Part shown: positions 54,435 through 64,000 of the stretch, in pieces
Layout: each line of letters begins with the position of its first letter
Numbering within the stretch: position 1 is the first letter of the stretch
From: Symbiodinium natans
Taxonomy: Eukaryota; Sar; Dinophyceae; Suessiales; Symbiodiniaceae
NCBI GenBank assembly: GCA_905221605.1
Contig: CAJNDS010000481.1
Span: 1-64,000 of the forward strand
Direction: 5' to 3'
DNA: 64,000 bases
Position numbers and translations under genes: made by a program
The notes under the pieces: model-generated
Databases searched by the model: none
Seen by the model: only the letters and a program-made list of their open reading frames with translations
What the model was told of the DNA's origin: nothing

Positions 54435-55135
54435 TGCCATCAGAAGCGGGTAATCATAGTGAATGTCGGCACTGGCATGACCGACGTCTACAACGTGTCG
54501 TTTCTCACCCATATCATGCTGTGCGCACGAGCGCGCGTGCGGTGAAAACCACCGGGGTTTCCATATCCAAAGGGCGAGGTTTTGCGCAGTCCGGGTCTCC
54601 GCGCGACGTCAGCTGCCATCTCCAGAAGGTGCATTGCAAACACAAAGGACTCAAAGGGACCCCTGCACGCTGAAAGTGACAAGGCTGTCGATGGCTGTCG
54701 GACGCCTGCACTTCCGCCTGCACCTGCACTTGGATCGCTTGGACTGCTTGGAACTACCAAGCCAGAAGCTGACATTCCAGGACATCTGGAGGCAATGGGC
54801 GAATGAAGGGCGAATCACCGAATCACCTGTGCCGTGTGCGCACTGGGTTGTTGGAAGACCTTTACCAAGCCTGGGCTTCATCATGAGGCACTACAGGCAC
54901 TGCGCGGAGCTCTCGAGCGAGCTGGTGGCCTCTTAAAGCTGCTAGGACTTGAGCTGACAGCATGGCCCTGACACCACCACGATACAGCACCCTTCAGACA
55001 CCAAGGGCGCGTCAAGGATTGTGGCCAACGGCCGGGAGGAAACCTCCGGATGCTTCGCCGATCTGGGAATCAGCAGCAAGGTCTTAAGCTCCGTGGCTAC
55101 GTGGAAAACCTTCCGCGGAGCCCTTGATATCTTGC

Positions 55136-55287
55136 CATATCCGGCTGAAACGTAGGGCTGCCGTCAATGACCGTTGACCAAGTCTTAGGCATAGCCTTGC
55201 ATGCGTCAGAACTCGGATGGAATTTGTTTTGTTTTGAGGGTTGATCGAAAGGTCAGGTCCAGCAGATCAGGCTCCCCAATTGGAGGA
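55136..55287 (+). repeat. 152-bp dispersed repeat, copy 1
   Basis: Starts CATATCCGGCTGAAACGTAG and matches 56241-56393 with small changes. The sequence just upstream (CTACGTGG) is shared, but copy 1 has about 30 extra bases in between. Confidence 0.92.
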
Positions 55288-56240
55288 AAATACATCGCGA
55301 CACCCTCTGTTACATCTACGTCTGATTGCTGGCTATTGATCAGCTCTGGGTTGGCTGTTAGCCTCCACGCTGGAACCTCAGGTGATCCTCGCCATGTCAC
55401 CTAGTTATTGAGCGAAAGGAGTAGTGCGACACTGACTTGAGCGCTAGCTTGCTCCCAACTCCTTCATGCCTGCTCCTCCTTTTGAGGAGGCCTATAAGGA
55501 AATCAAACACCCGGAACAACAAGCACCTACTTCTGAGGGTGGTGCCAGCTGTGAAAAACCCTAAACGTGGCAGATGGAGAGCCCCGACACCACGCCCAGC
55601 GTCCCAGGAACAGCCGAACACGACAAATGAGCCGTAGCCAAGAAGCCTGCCACTCCAGCCGCAGCTCCCGGCGTCCGTTCAACATGTACAGGCCGCAGGC
55701 TCAGAAACTACACACACGCGGGCACGGTTTGACTCAGGCAAAGAGAGAACGAGGCACGGGAGGAATGGCATCAGATATGTGGGAGGACAGGGACTGCGGC
55801 GGTGGCCGCAAAACCGCACGCGCATTCTCGCTCTGCAAAGTGACGCTGCGAAGCTGAAAGTGCCCCCAGAACTTCCAGAACACCTTCGAGGCTTTGACAC
55901 TCGGTTTGTAGTGTAGAACCATGCCTGACCTTCCGGCCCTCATAGAAGCCAGCTCCTGAGCTCCAGGCGGCCCGAAGCATGCTCCTGCCTGCGAGACCAG
56001 GTGCACTTCAGTGATGCTGCATCATGACAAGCCCACTATCGGTTCTAGCAACGGGCTTCCGGCCAAGCTGCTGGCCTTGAATATGCGCTGAGAACTGCAG
56101 GGGCTCTTGGCCCTGAATTCGCAGGTTTTTACCAGACTTACTCTACGCTTACTAAGTGCCAGATGTCAAGAGGCTGCCTGCAGCCCAGGGAGCGGGCAAG
56201 GAAGGTGAGATTCCTCCTGGATTCCCCGTAGCTACGTGGC

Positions 56241-56393
56241 CATATCCGGCTGAAACGTAGGGCTGCCGTCAATGACCGTTGACCAAGTCTTAGGCATAGC
56301 CTTGCATGCGCCAGATCTCGGATGGAATTTGGGCTGTTTTGGGGGTTGATAAATAAGGTCAGGTCAGGCAGATCAGGCTCCCCAATTGGAGGA
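56241..56393 (+). repeat. 152-bp dispersed repeat, copy 2
   Basis: Matches 55136-55287. Both end GGCTCCCCAATTGGAGGA, which contains the short inverted repeat CTCC-CCAATT-GGAG. Confidence 0.92.
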
Positions 56394-56893
56394 TGTGCCC
56401 CCAGAACTGCCAAAACGCTTTCGGGGCTTTGAAAGCCTGAACCCTAGACCCGGAACCGTGCAACTATGTCGGCTTCGGTACTCGAGAAAGCCGGCCATGA
56501 TGCGTAGAAAGTCACCCCCGACGATTGCAGAGGGATGCAGAACCGGCTCGGGAGTGGGACGGCGTAAGGAGCCCTCGTGTAGGCCTAGAGGCCAAGGAAG
56601 AAGAACACACACTGGGTTATGCGAAGTTAGATCACGTCTTTGCGTGTGAAGTAACACATGTCACATCTCCCAGTCACACGCGGTTGCGAGCGAAGTCGCA
56701 TCCCCGCGAGAAGTCGAATCACAAAAACATACATTGAAGCCACTTCCCCAAATGCATGCACTGCACGCGCATGTCCTCGACACACGTGCAAGGTACGCAT
56801 CTGTCACCGAACACGACTCACAAGCAAAGTACACGTTCGGCACCTTTGAGTGCTACATGGCTGCAAACAGGCAAGGTAATGCGCGAGGCCAGT

Positions 56894-57692
56894 GCGTCCA
56901 AGGGTTAAAGGGGTGGCGTGCCGAGGCTCGTTGAAGCCCCTCTGCCCCAACTAGCGGCTTCCCTTAAAACACCAGCCCTGGGCTTTGGGGCTTAAGTTTG
57001 GGTTCCCTAAAGGTTCTCACAACCTCGGGTTCGCATGCTGGGATCAGGGGTGTTGCGGTGTTGCAGTGAATGAGATTGCGGCTGGCGGGCGCAAGTGCAA
57101 CCGCGAAATCCCAGTGTGCAGCAAATGCGCGCATCAAAAGTGAATTTGCACTAATCTGCAGTCATCTTCATTGTGTTGCATATTCCCCAGCCTGGGGGAT
57201 CTAGACGGCAACGTTGCACTTGGGGAGGTCCCCCGCCCTAAAGGTTCTGAATTTCAGGCCTTAAATTTCATGGGCCTACTGGGGCTACTGCCCTCTCATG
57301 TGTGCTGCCGGTCCTGGTCGCCTTATACCCTTGGATCGGCAGTGGGATGCCTCGAAAGAGTCAGTGGAATACCCTAAGCCCGAACCCTAAAGCAGTAGGC
57401 CTCGCAAGTTCGCAGAAGGTCCACGACGCCAGGAACACCGTGTGGGACCGGACTGGGACACACGGGCCCGCTACGGTGTCACACCCCTCCGCATCGGGGT
57501 CACTTCACAAATCTGCAATGGAAGGCAGAAGGCGGAAGAATGATGCGAGGACAAGGAGTGCATGTGAAACTCGGGCCTTGGCGTTGGAGCCACTGCCTCC
57601 TCGGGTTGTGAATCTCCATCACAGCAGACAAGCAGGCTGGGTGGCGACATTTTGTGCGCCTGTGTGGGGCCCGCGCACGCCGTTGCGAAGGC
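56894..57692 (+). repeat. Tandem segmental duplication, unit 1
   Basis: Three blocks occur in the same order in unit 2: GCGTCCAAGGGTT... (56894 and 57693), GGTTCTCACAACCT... (57013 and 57893) and CAATGGAAGGCAGAAGGCGG (57516 and 58179). Spacing differs through indels. No gene is recognised. Confidence 0.85.
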
Positions 57693-58285
57693 GCGTCCAA
57701 GGGTTGAAGGGGTGTGTCAAGGCTCGTTGAAACCCCTCTGCCCCAACAAGCGGTTTTCCTTAAAGCACCAGCACCAGCCCTGGGCTTTGGGGCTTAAATT
57801 TGGCAAGTGGCCAGCCCGTTCTCAGCATGCACCGCTGTGAAGGACATGGGCTGTTGTCGTGGGATGCTGTAAGCCATGAACTTTACCCCTAAAGGTTCTC
57901 ACAACCTAGGGTTCGCAAAGTTCGCATGCTGGGATCAGGAGTGTTGCAATGAATGAGATTGTGGCTTGGGGTCGCAAATGGTCGCAAGTGCAACCGCAAA
58001 ATCCTAGTGTGCAGCATTTGCACTAATCTGCAGTCCTTTTCATTGTTTTGCATATTCCCCAGCCTGGGGGATCTAGACGGCAACGTTGCACTTGGGGAGG
58101 CTCCCCGCCCTCAAGGTTCTGAATTTCTTTAGGCTTTCTTGGGCCTTAAAGTTCATGGGGCTTGGGGCTACTGCCCGCAATGGAAGGCAGAAGGCGGAAG
58201 AACGATGCAAGGAGTGCATGTGAAACTTGGGCCTTTGCCATGGAGCCACTGCCTCTTCTCGTTCTGAATCTCCATCACAGGATCA
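57693..58285 (+). repeat. Tandem segmental duplication, unit 2
   Basis: Second copy of the blocks in 56894-57692, shortened by deletions, with the middle block starting at 57893. Confidence 0.85.
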
Positions 58286-58289
58286 GTAT

Positions 58290-60720
58290 ATGGCAGCGAA
58301 CTTTAGCAACAACTCCTCATCTCGACAGTCCGATCTGCCTCCCCATCTGCATAATGGGCCGCCGTGGCATAGGGAATAAGGCTCAATGGTCAACTGTTGC
58401 TTGGCGCGCGCGCGTCCTGGTCATGACTTCGGTGCGCCAAACCCAAGGAACCTCAGAAATGAAGCCCCGAAACGGAAGGGCTGCGGGCTACGACTTACAA
58501 TTTCGGCTTTGACCTTGGCTTCCCGAGCAGACAGGGTTGCGGAGGGGATGCTGTGTGAAGCCTCAAAGCGAACCTGAAGTCGAGGGCGGAAGTGGTGCAG
58601 AAGTCATCCATGGCTCCCTGCCGGATCGGCCCAGCAACCTTGGGTCCGGTGTAAGACATCGAGCCACGTGCATGAACGAGGAAGATGCGCGCCTCGGAAT
58701 GCTCGGCAATCAGTGAGGAGACCCTTGAAACGCTCTTTGATGGAAAACTGGAACTCCAGAACCTTCAGTGGTATTTCGGTTTTTCCCTGAGTCTTGCTAT
58801 CGATTCTCGAAACATGTCTCTTAATCCCATGGGGCCCAAGCTTTCCTGGGGCCTGGCCACACTGTTAGGTGAACCGACAGCTGGTCTTGCGACAATCACG
58901 ACACGCCGTGGCACTCTCACGCGCTGTCGCGCACTAGGATAGCTGCCTCCCGGTAAACGGATATAAGCCAGGATTTTTCCACAGGCTCCTTTCGTAGGCT
59001 CTGCTGTTGTGTGAGGGAGGGAGCACACAGCTGAAGGTCTCAAGGACAGGAAGAGTGGCCTGTCGTGCCAGGAACTGATCTTCAAGACTGTGAAGGCTTC
59101 AGCCAGAGCCTCACATGCTGACAGGGGCAAAGGGGCCTCCATGGGCAAAAGTGGCACTGATCAGAGACCACTTGGCCATCAAAAAGGTTTTGTTGGGCCA
59201 GTCAGTTGGGAGGCCCGGCCTTCTGCACGAACCTCACTTGCAGCCCCTAAGCAATGAAAGGAGAGAAACGGTGTACGACGCTGACATGACACTTGGCTAG
59301 ACAATGCCTCATGCGTGTGAAGTGGCTAAGTAAGCTAAGGCTGAGGGTTTAGGGAAAGAGTATTCACTCCTGATGTCATAAGATTGCCCATAAACACATC
59401 ACTGTATAGAGCTGTAAGTGAGCCTACCTGGATCTCTTTCACTTCCAAGGCGGCCTAAACACCTGGCCCGTATAATCACTGTGCAGTGCACAACTGAACT
59501 TGTTCATCTGTCGTCGTGATATGGCAGGGCGCAGCTTCGTTCTCGTGAGAATTGGTCGGCTGGGCAGCTTCTCGAATGACAGTGCGCTTGTCAAATAAAG
59601 CATATGCGGCATATGCGGCATATGCGGCATATGCGGCATATGGCTAGGGGCGGACAATGTTGGCTTTGCGCTGGTCATCCGATGGTCCTTCCTAGCACGG
59701 GAGCGCAGCTAGCCCGAAACATCTCTGGCTGAACACCTGCGCCGCGCACGTCGTTATCCTCATCCTCGGGACAGGGCATCTATCAGAAGCACGTGCTCTT
59801 GGTCTATCAGAAGCACGTGCTCTTGCAATGATCTGGGAAAGTCAGAGCCATTAGTTACACAACTCTGGCGACAAACACATCTACCTTTGGCTCTACACAA
59901 CACTTGGGCTTGGTTTGTGCAAGAGGAAACAAACTCACCCAAGAGCGCAGAAAAAACAAAAGCTGCGAGGTGCCACTGCGTGAGGAATTGGGAAATGAAG
60001 GAAACAGGAGAGAGAAGAAGAAGCAAAGTATCCCAACGCGATACCAGGAACTACTGTCTGGAAAATCGCTCGTCTCATCACAGCCTCTACACTTACACGT
60101 GCCCTTAACATGCTGCGTACAAAGAACACGCGCGCAGTTCCTCCTTTGTTGTGGCTCTCGGAAGAGCACGCCGGCTAAGTCGTCTACCGCATTTCAGCCA
60201 CGGAATTCTGATTCAAGAGACTTTGGCCACCCAAACAAGCTTGGACGTGCTCCGCTGAGGCTCTCAAAGGTTGCATCGAGCTGGTACTTTGCGGTCATCA
60301 GCTGCCGGTGGCCTCGACATGGCATACTTCTGGGAAGAACCGCCTGTGTGTCAAGCACCTGTTCTCAAGATCGCATTCTAACAAAGCAAGGCTGAGACCA
60401 TCCTCATGGTGTCAGACGGACGTTTTCACTTCTCTGATTGATACACTGCTGCCGGCAGCACGTGGAACCACAGCCACCCAACCCAACCCAACCCGACCCA
60501 GCCCCTGCAGACAGCTGAAAACCAAGAGCTGAAACCTTCGATCACAAACCCAAAACTCCCATCTATCCCAGCTGCGGCCCAACCGAAGTCGTCAGTGCGC
60601 ATCATCGGGTCCAGTGGCTGCGAAACCCAAACCTTCGCTGCCATGAAAACAAAGCCCTGCTCATAACGAATGATGACACATCAACATGTAAAGAGAAAAG
60701 AACATACGAGAATGTCAACA
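58290..60720. other. Stretch without a supported gene
   Basis: Only a 9-bp minisatellite at 59601, a duplicated 24-bp unit at 59779-59826 containing CACGTG, and a CCCAA/CCCGA repeat at about 60477-60503 stand out. Confidence 0.45.
59601..59643 (+). repeat. 9-bp minisatellite (CATATGCGG)4 plus partial unit
   Basis: Four perfect units and a partial fifth; each holds the palindrome CATATG. Confidence 0.97.
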
Positions 60721-60723
60721 AAG

Positions 60724-61134
60724 AACTAGCTTCAATGTCAGCAACCTTCAGCTATGCATCCACAGAAGCACTTCTCCGTAACTCTTTCAACCACCTTATG
60801 CTACAACATCGTCTGCATTGAGAACTGGAAGCTGAAACCCTTCCAGCCAGTACAAAAGGCACCAATCATAGAAAACACGACAGGTCAAGGCTCCGGGGCA
60901 CGCCGGCCGCGCTCGGCTGGCAAGGCCGATTGAGTCTCGTTGTGCTTTGGGAGCATACAGACTGTCTACAAACCTTTGGTGATACCCATCATGACCTAAA
61001 CGACATGTATAAATCAATGACTACTCCAATGTCCATGCTTTTTATCTGCAAAAGCTGCAAACCCGGCTGCACATCATCACGACGTGGGAGTTGCACGAGG
61101 AAGGGAGGTAACAATACTGACAATTACGGTGCTA
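60724..61134 (+). repeat. 411-bp dispersed repeat, copy 2
   Basis: Matches 50874-51286. It is also followed by a trinucleotide tract, here GCA and GGC (about 61155-61212). Confidence 0.9.
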
Positions 61135-61156
61135 CTGTAGTCGTAGCAACGTCGTC

Positions 61157-61212
61157 GAAGCAGCAGCAGCGGCGGCGGCGACGGCGGCGGCGGCGACGGC
61201 GGCGGCGGCGAG
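61157..61212 (+). repeat. GCA/GGC trinucleotide repeat
   Basis: CAG units pass into GGC units broken by GAC. The poly-Arg frame through it is a by-product. Confidence 0.95.
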
Positions 61213-61214
61213 TA

Positions 61215-62120
61215 GCAGTCGGAATAGGAGTAATAGCAATCGGTGAGTGTTGCTTACCCTCCTTCATTCTTCATTGTTCATCACTGTATCCTAACTATCC
61301 TCTCTCTGTTCCACCTGTTGCGCCCTTCATGTCCAATTCTTGGGGTCAAGATTTCTCGCATGCCCCCCTCATCCGTTTTCTCTGCCTATCCACCTCATTC
61401 GTTTCTCCTCTCTCCTCTCCTCACCTTCTCACCTCACCCGTTTTCTTCCAGACCCCCCAGCACCCCAGAAGATGTATCGCCTCCTCATCCGTTTCTCCAC
61501 TCCTCACTATTCCTCTTTGTCACGCTTTGGTTCAAGGGCGTGTTTCGGTTTTTAGTCTACTGCGTAGACAACGACATCACTTATCTACATTATCTACATG
61601 GTCCGCCCTGCAGGCTTTGCTTGAAGCGAGCGCTGATGTTGAGACGTTGCTCATACGTGGAAAAAAAGCGCTAATACCATGATGAAGATGAGTTCTTTGA
61701 GTGCAGGCTTCTTTTTGGGTACTGAGAGAGCTTTGGGAGAGCTCTTGAACACGGCCAGGTGCTTTTGCTAACTTCGTGAGAGGATGACAAAAGCTGCTGG
61801 CCAAAAGCCAAATCCCCAAATCACAAAAAAAACTCAGCCTAGTCAAGAAAGCCCACAAGCAGGTGAGCCGCTCCCTCAAGCTCCCTCAATCCCCAACCTG
61901 TCAACCCTTACTGCTCCCAAATTTGAAACCAGGGCCAAAGCGAAGTCCAAAACCAAGCCTGATGGTATGACTCAGCTTGCCCAAAATTTAAAAGTGAGTA
62001 ATGGGAAAAGGATGGGGGGAAGGCTATGGCAAAGCCAAAGGCAAAGGCAAAGGCAAAGCTGCAAAATGCAGACGTAGTGCCAGAAGCAAAACCACCATCC
62101 ATTCCATCATTCATTCACTC
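61215..62120. other. Stretch without a firm gene
   Basis: A short basic, proline-rich frame (61784-62077, starting MTKAAGQKPNPQITKK) ends in a GGCAAA repeat at about 62034-62060 that could also be read in another frame as Lys-Gly repeats. It may be a coding remnant, but no motif supports it. Confidence 0.25.
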
Positions 62121-62124
62121 GAAG

Positions 62125-63600
62125 TCAGAGATCTGCAGTTGGGGATATCGCCCAGGCCACTGCCATTGCGTCAAGATGGAACAGCACCCATGACTGCCAT
62201 ACATCAATCGTGCCGCATTCGGCATTCAGCTGGGAAGTTCTCGCAGCCGAAAAAGCTGAAGCGTTGTTCGGCCTGGGCGAGGTGTCGGACGCCACCTCAC
62301 CTAGCGGGGAAGTGGTATCGTGCCCCCCCCAGGGGGGGGTTCCAGCAGGGACTTTGGTTGTCCCTAACTCCGCAAGCTTGGTTTTGGCCGCGTGCCACAT
62401 TGACTTGATTGCACTGCTCACTTCCTGACAGGTCACTGTGCGCTCGTCCATGGTCAGGGGAAATTTCCTGACAGCTACCAACATATCCGGATCTGGATCG
62501 CCAGCTTTGTGATTGTAGCACAGCTTGGCCCAGGGTGCGTTGAAGGCACCTTTGTTCTTGTTGGTAGCCGCAGCCAGGCCTTTGTCAGAGGCCCAATGTG
62601 CCGCGATGGCGTCGTACCATTCCGGCTTGCCTCTGAAGGGAGGCCTTCGTGTAGGGAATGAAGTAAATTTCCGCCAATGCGCACAGCCGATGGATGGAAA
62701 TCTGAAAGGGACGCACGGGTCCACTTCACGAAGCGTCGCAAGGTCAGTGGTTGCCAATTCCGAAAACCGCCAGTCATCTTCCTGCACTTCAGCATCGTCG
62801 CTCTCCTCCTCAGACGCACCACTGTGCATTTCCATGGGCTGCGCTTCCTCCCCCCTGCAGAAGACTCTGCAGCAGGTTTGGTCACCAGACATGCTAAGGG
62901 CGGGACTTGGCGGAAGGAGACATTTGATCTGGTTTTGGCATCCGGCCATTCCAAGTTAAACGCCGCCCAGAAGTGTTCATGTCTTGGTGAGCGACACAGG
63001 CCGCCAATGCACGCCGCACTGCATCCAAGAAGTGGGGTGGAGCCTCCTCTGGATTGAAGGGCTGATATTGCCTGTGCCCCAGGACCTGACGTGCATTAAG
63101 TTTGACTCTGACATACGCGTTGATTCTCGGGCTTTGGGCAGTTCTGGCGGCCAGGTTGCTGCGCCCACTCGTGCAGACAGGATGCAGGAAGTTGGCCTTG
63201 GACCACTGGCTTTCCCTGATCATCGACTTTGAACGCGGTCTCCGGTCTGGTGGAACTTTGATAGGCTCTGCCTGCAAGCAATGACTGGGCTGCCGGCGGC
63301 ACGTTGACTTGCAGGTCCGTAAGCCTTCCCTGCCTGTCCTGTGCATGTGGGGCAACCTGCATATTGTCAGAGGAGCTAAGAACCACTGGTAGGCCTCCCG
63401 CTCGCAAGGGCGGCGCATTCTGATGCGCGTCGAAGGCGAGCAGCAGCCCTTCTAGCCAGGAATCCGGATCACATAGCACGTCACGGCAGGGAATTTGGCT
63501 GTTTGGACTTCCGGAATGTCCGAGACAGCGAAGAAGAGATCGGCAATGAATGGCACGCCGCCAATTTGCTTGACCACCCTTTCACAAGAAATCCCGTCTT
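62125..63600 (-). pseudogene. Frameshifted coding remnant, function unknown
   Basis: The minus strand shows protein-like composition in successive frames. About 63600-63452 contains VVKQIGGVPFIADLFFAVSD. The next frame (63479-63096) contains WLEGLLLAFDAHQ and later AFKVDDQGKPVVQGQ. A third frame (about 63120-62900) contains INAYVRVKLNARQVLGHRQY and FLDAVRRALAACVAHQDMN. A fourth (62949-62125) is open for 274 codons and contains ATLREVDPCVPFRFP, KPEWYDAIAAHWASDKG and MDERTVTCQEVSSAIKSMW. The switches at about 63470, 63120 and 62930 look like frameshifts rather than introns, since no good splice sites were seen. I do not recognise the family; a decayed mobile-element or cellular gene are both possible. 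Confidence 0.4.
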
Positions 63601-64000
63601 GGTCAACACCATGACCACCTCCACAGCGGGTATGTCTCTTCGGTCGCTGTGGCGACCGCACCTCGATGTGAAGACCAGCGTCTTTCGCCCAGAGACAGAT
63701 GTGATTGCAGGCCTGTCAGAGACCAGAAAGCCACCAAACAAACAACCCACACAAGCCGGAGCCCAAGTGCATTCCAGCAGCGAAAACGTCCACCTCTCTC
63801 TTAGTACAAGAACGACGCTCTGGATTGGAAGAACATTTGGGCCGACATGCACTGAGTGTGCTTGCTGCGCGCAGACGCTTCTTTTGTTAACGGACGCCCC
63901 TTTACCAGCAGCACAGTGGGCCGGTCTCTTGCGAGCAGGTGAGACACAGAGCTACCCAAGCAGAGAACCACGAAACGAACCAAACAGAGGAAGCAACAAC

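Larger units (their letters stand above)
54440..56890. other. Stretch without a supported gene, with one duplicated block
   Basis: Contains the 152-bp repeat pair at 55136 and 56241 and a copy of the CTACTTCTGAGGG motif at 55527. Nothing else is recognised. Confidence 0.45.

Noticed and set aside
59601-59643. CRISPR-like repeat
   Set aside because: Nine-base head-to-tail units without spacers in a eukaryotic context; a minisatellite.

Overview
The window looks like nuclear DNA of a core dinoflagellate, probably a Symbiodiniaceae-like alga. Four independent signs support this. (1) Arabidopsis-type telomere repeats (TTTAGGG) are abundant. (2) The right end of the retrotransposon carries a near-complete copy of the dinoflagellate spliced leader (19 of 21 positions at 4508-4528). 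(3) The best host gene has introns with GT, GC and GA donors and AG|G acceptors, which is the dinoflagellate pattern. (4) Most of the window is gene-poor, moderately GC-rich DNA full of minisatellites and segmental duplications. The species is not determined.

Layout. 1-4560: the 3' part of a Ty1/copia-type LTR retrotransposon. Its polyprotein runs integrase, an inserted domain with a 2-oxoglutarate/Fe(II) oxygenase-like signature, reverse transcriptase, RNase H, then a membrane segment with a Cys/His module. One in-frame TAA interrupts the integrase next to a catalytic Asp. 4560-13300: subtelomere-like, gene-free DNA with telomeric arrays in both orientations, a TTTGGGG block, and C homopolymers. 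13300-40400: mostly non-coding. It holds minisatellites, three copies of a hairpin plus C-rich element (13.3, 24.4 and 38.5 kb), a 307-bp near-identical direct repeat (26.0 and 27.4 kb) and other duplicated blocks.

About 47.8-40.5 kb on the minus strand is the only convincing host gene: a multi-exon gene for an EF-hand, single-pass membrane protein with a large C-terminal region. Exon phases join cleanly over its first two thirds and less certainly toward the 3' end. Its introns contain an AT-rich island, (TA)n tracts and a C-tract/G-tract inverted repeat.

51.8-54.4 kb is a tandem duplication of about 1.06 kb; the second copy alone contains a frameshifted cyclophilin fragment. 55-58.3 kb has further tandem and dispersed duplications. 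A 411-413 bp repeat occurs at 50.9 and 60.7 kb. 62.1-63.6 kb on the minus strand has a frameshifted, unidentified coding remnant.

No rRNA, tRNA, CRISPR array or bacterial-type operon was seen. Most long open frames in this GC-rich DNA look like chance or antisense frames (rich in Arg, Pro, Ser and Cys, or poly-Pro/poly-Gly from C tracts) and are left out. All calls come from reading the sequence without database searches.
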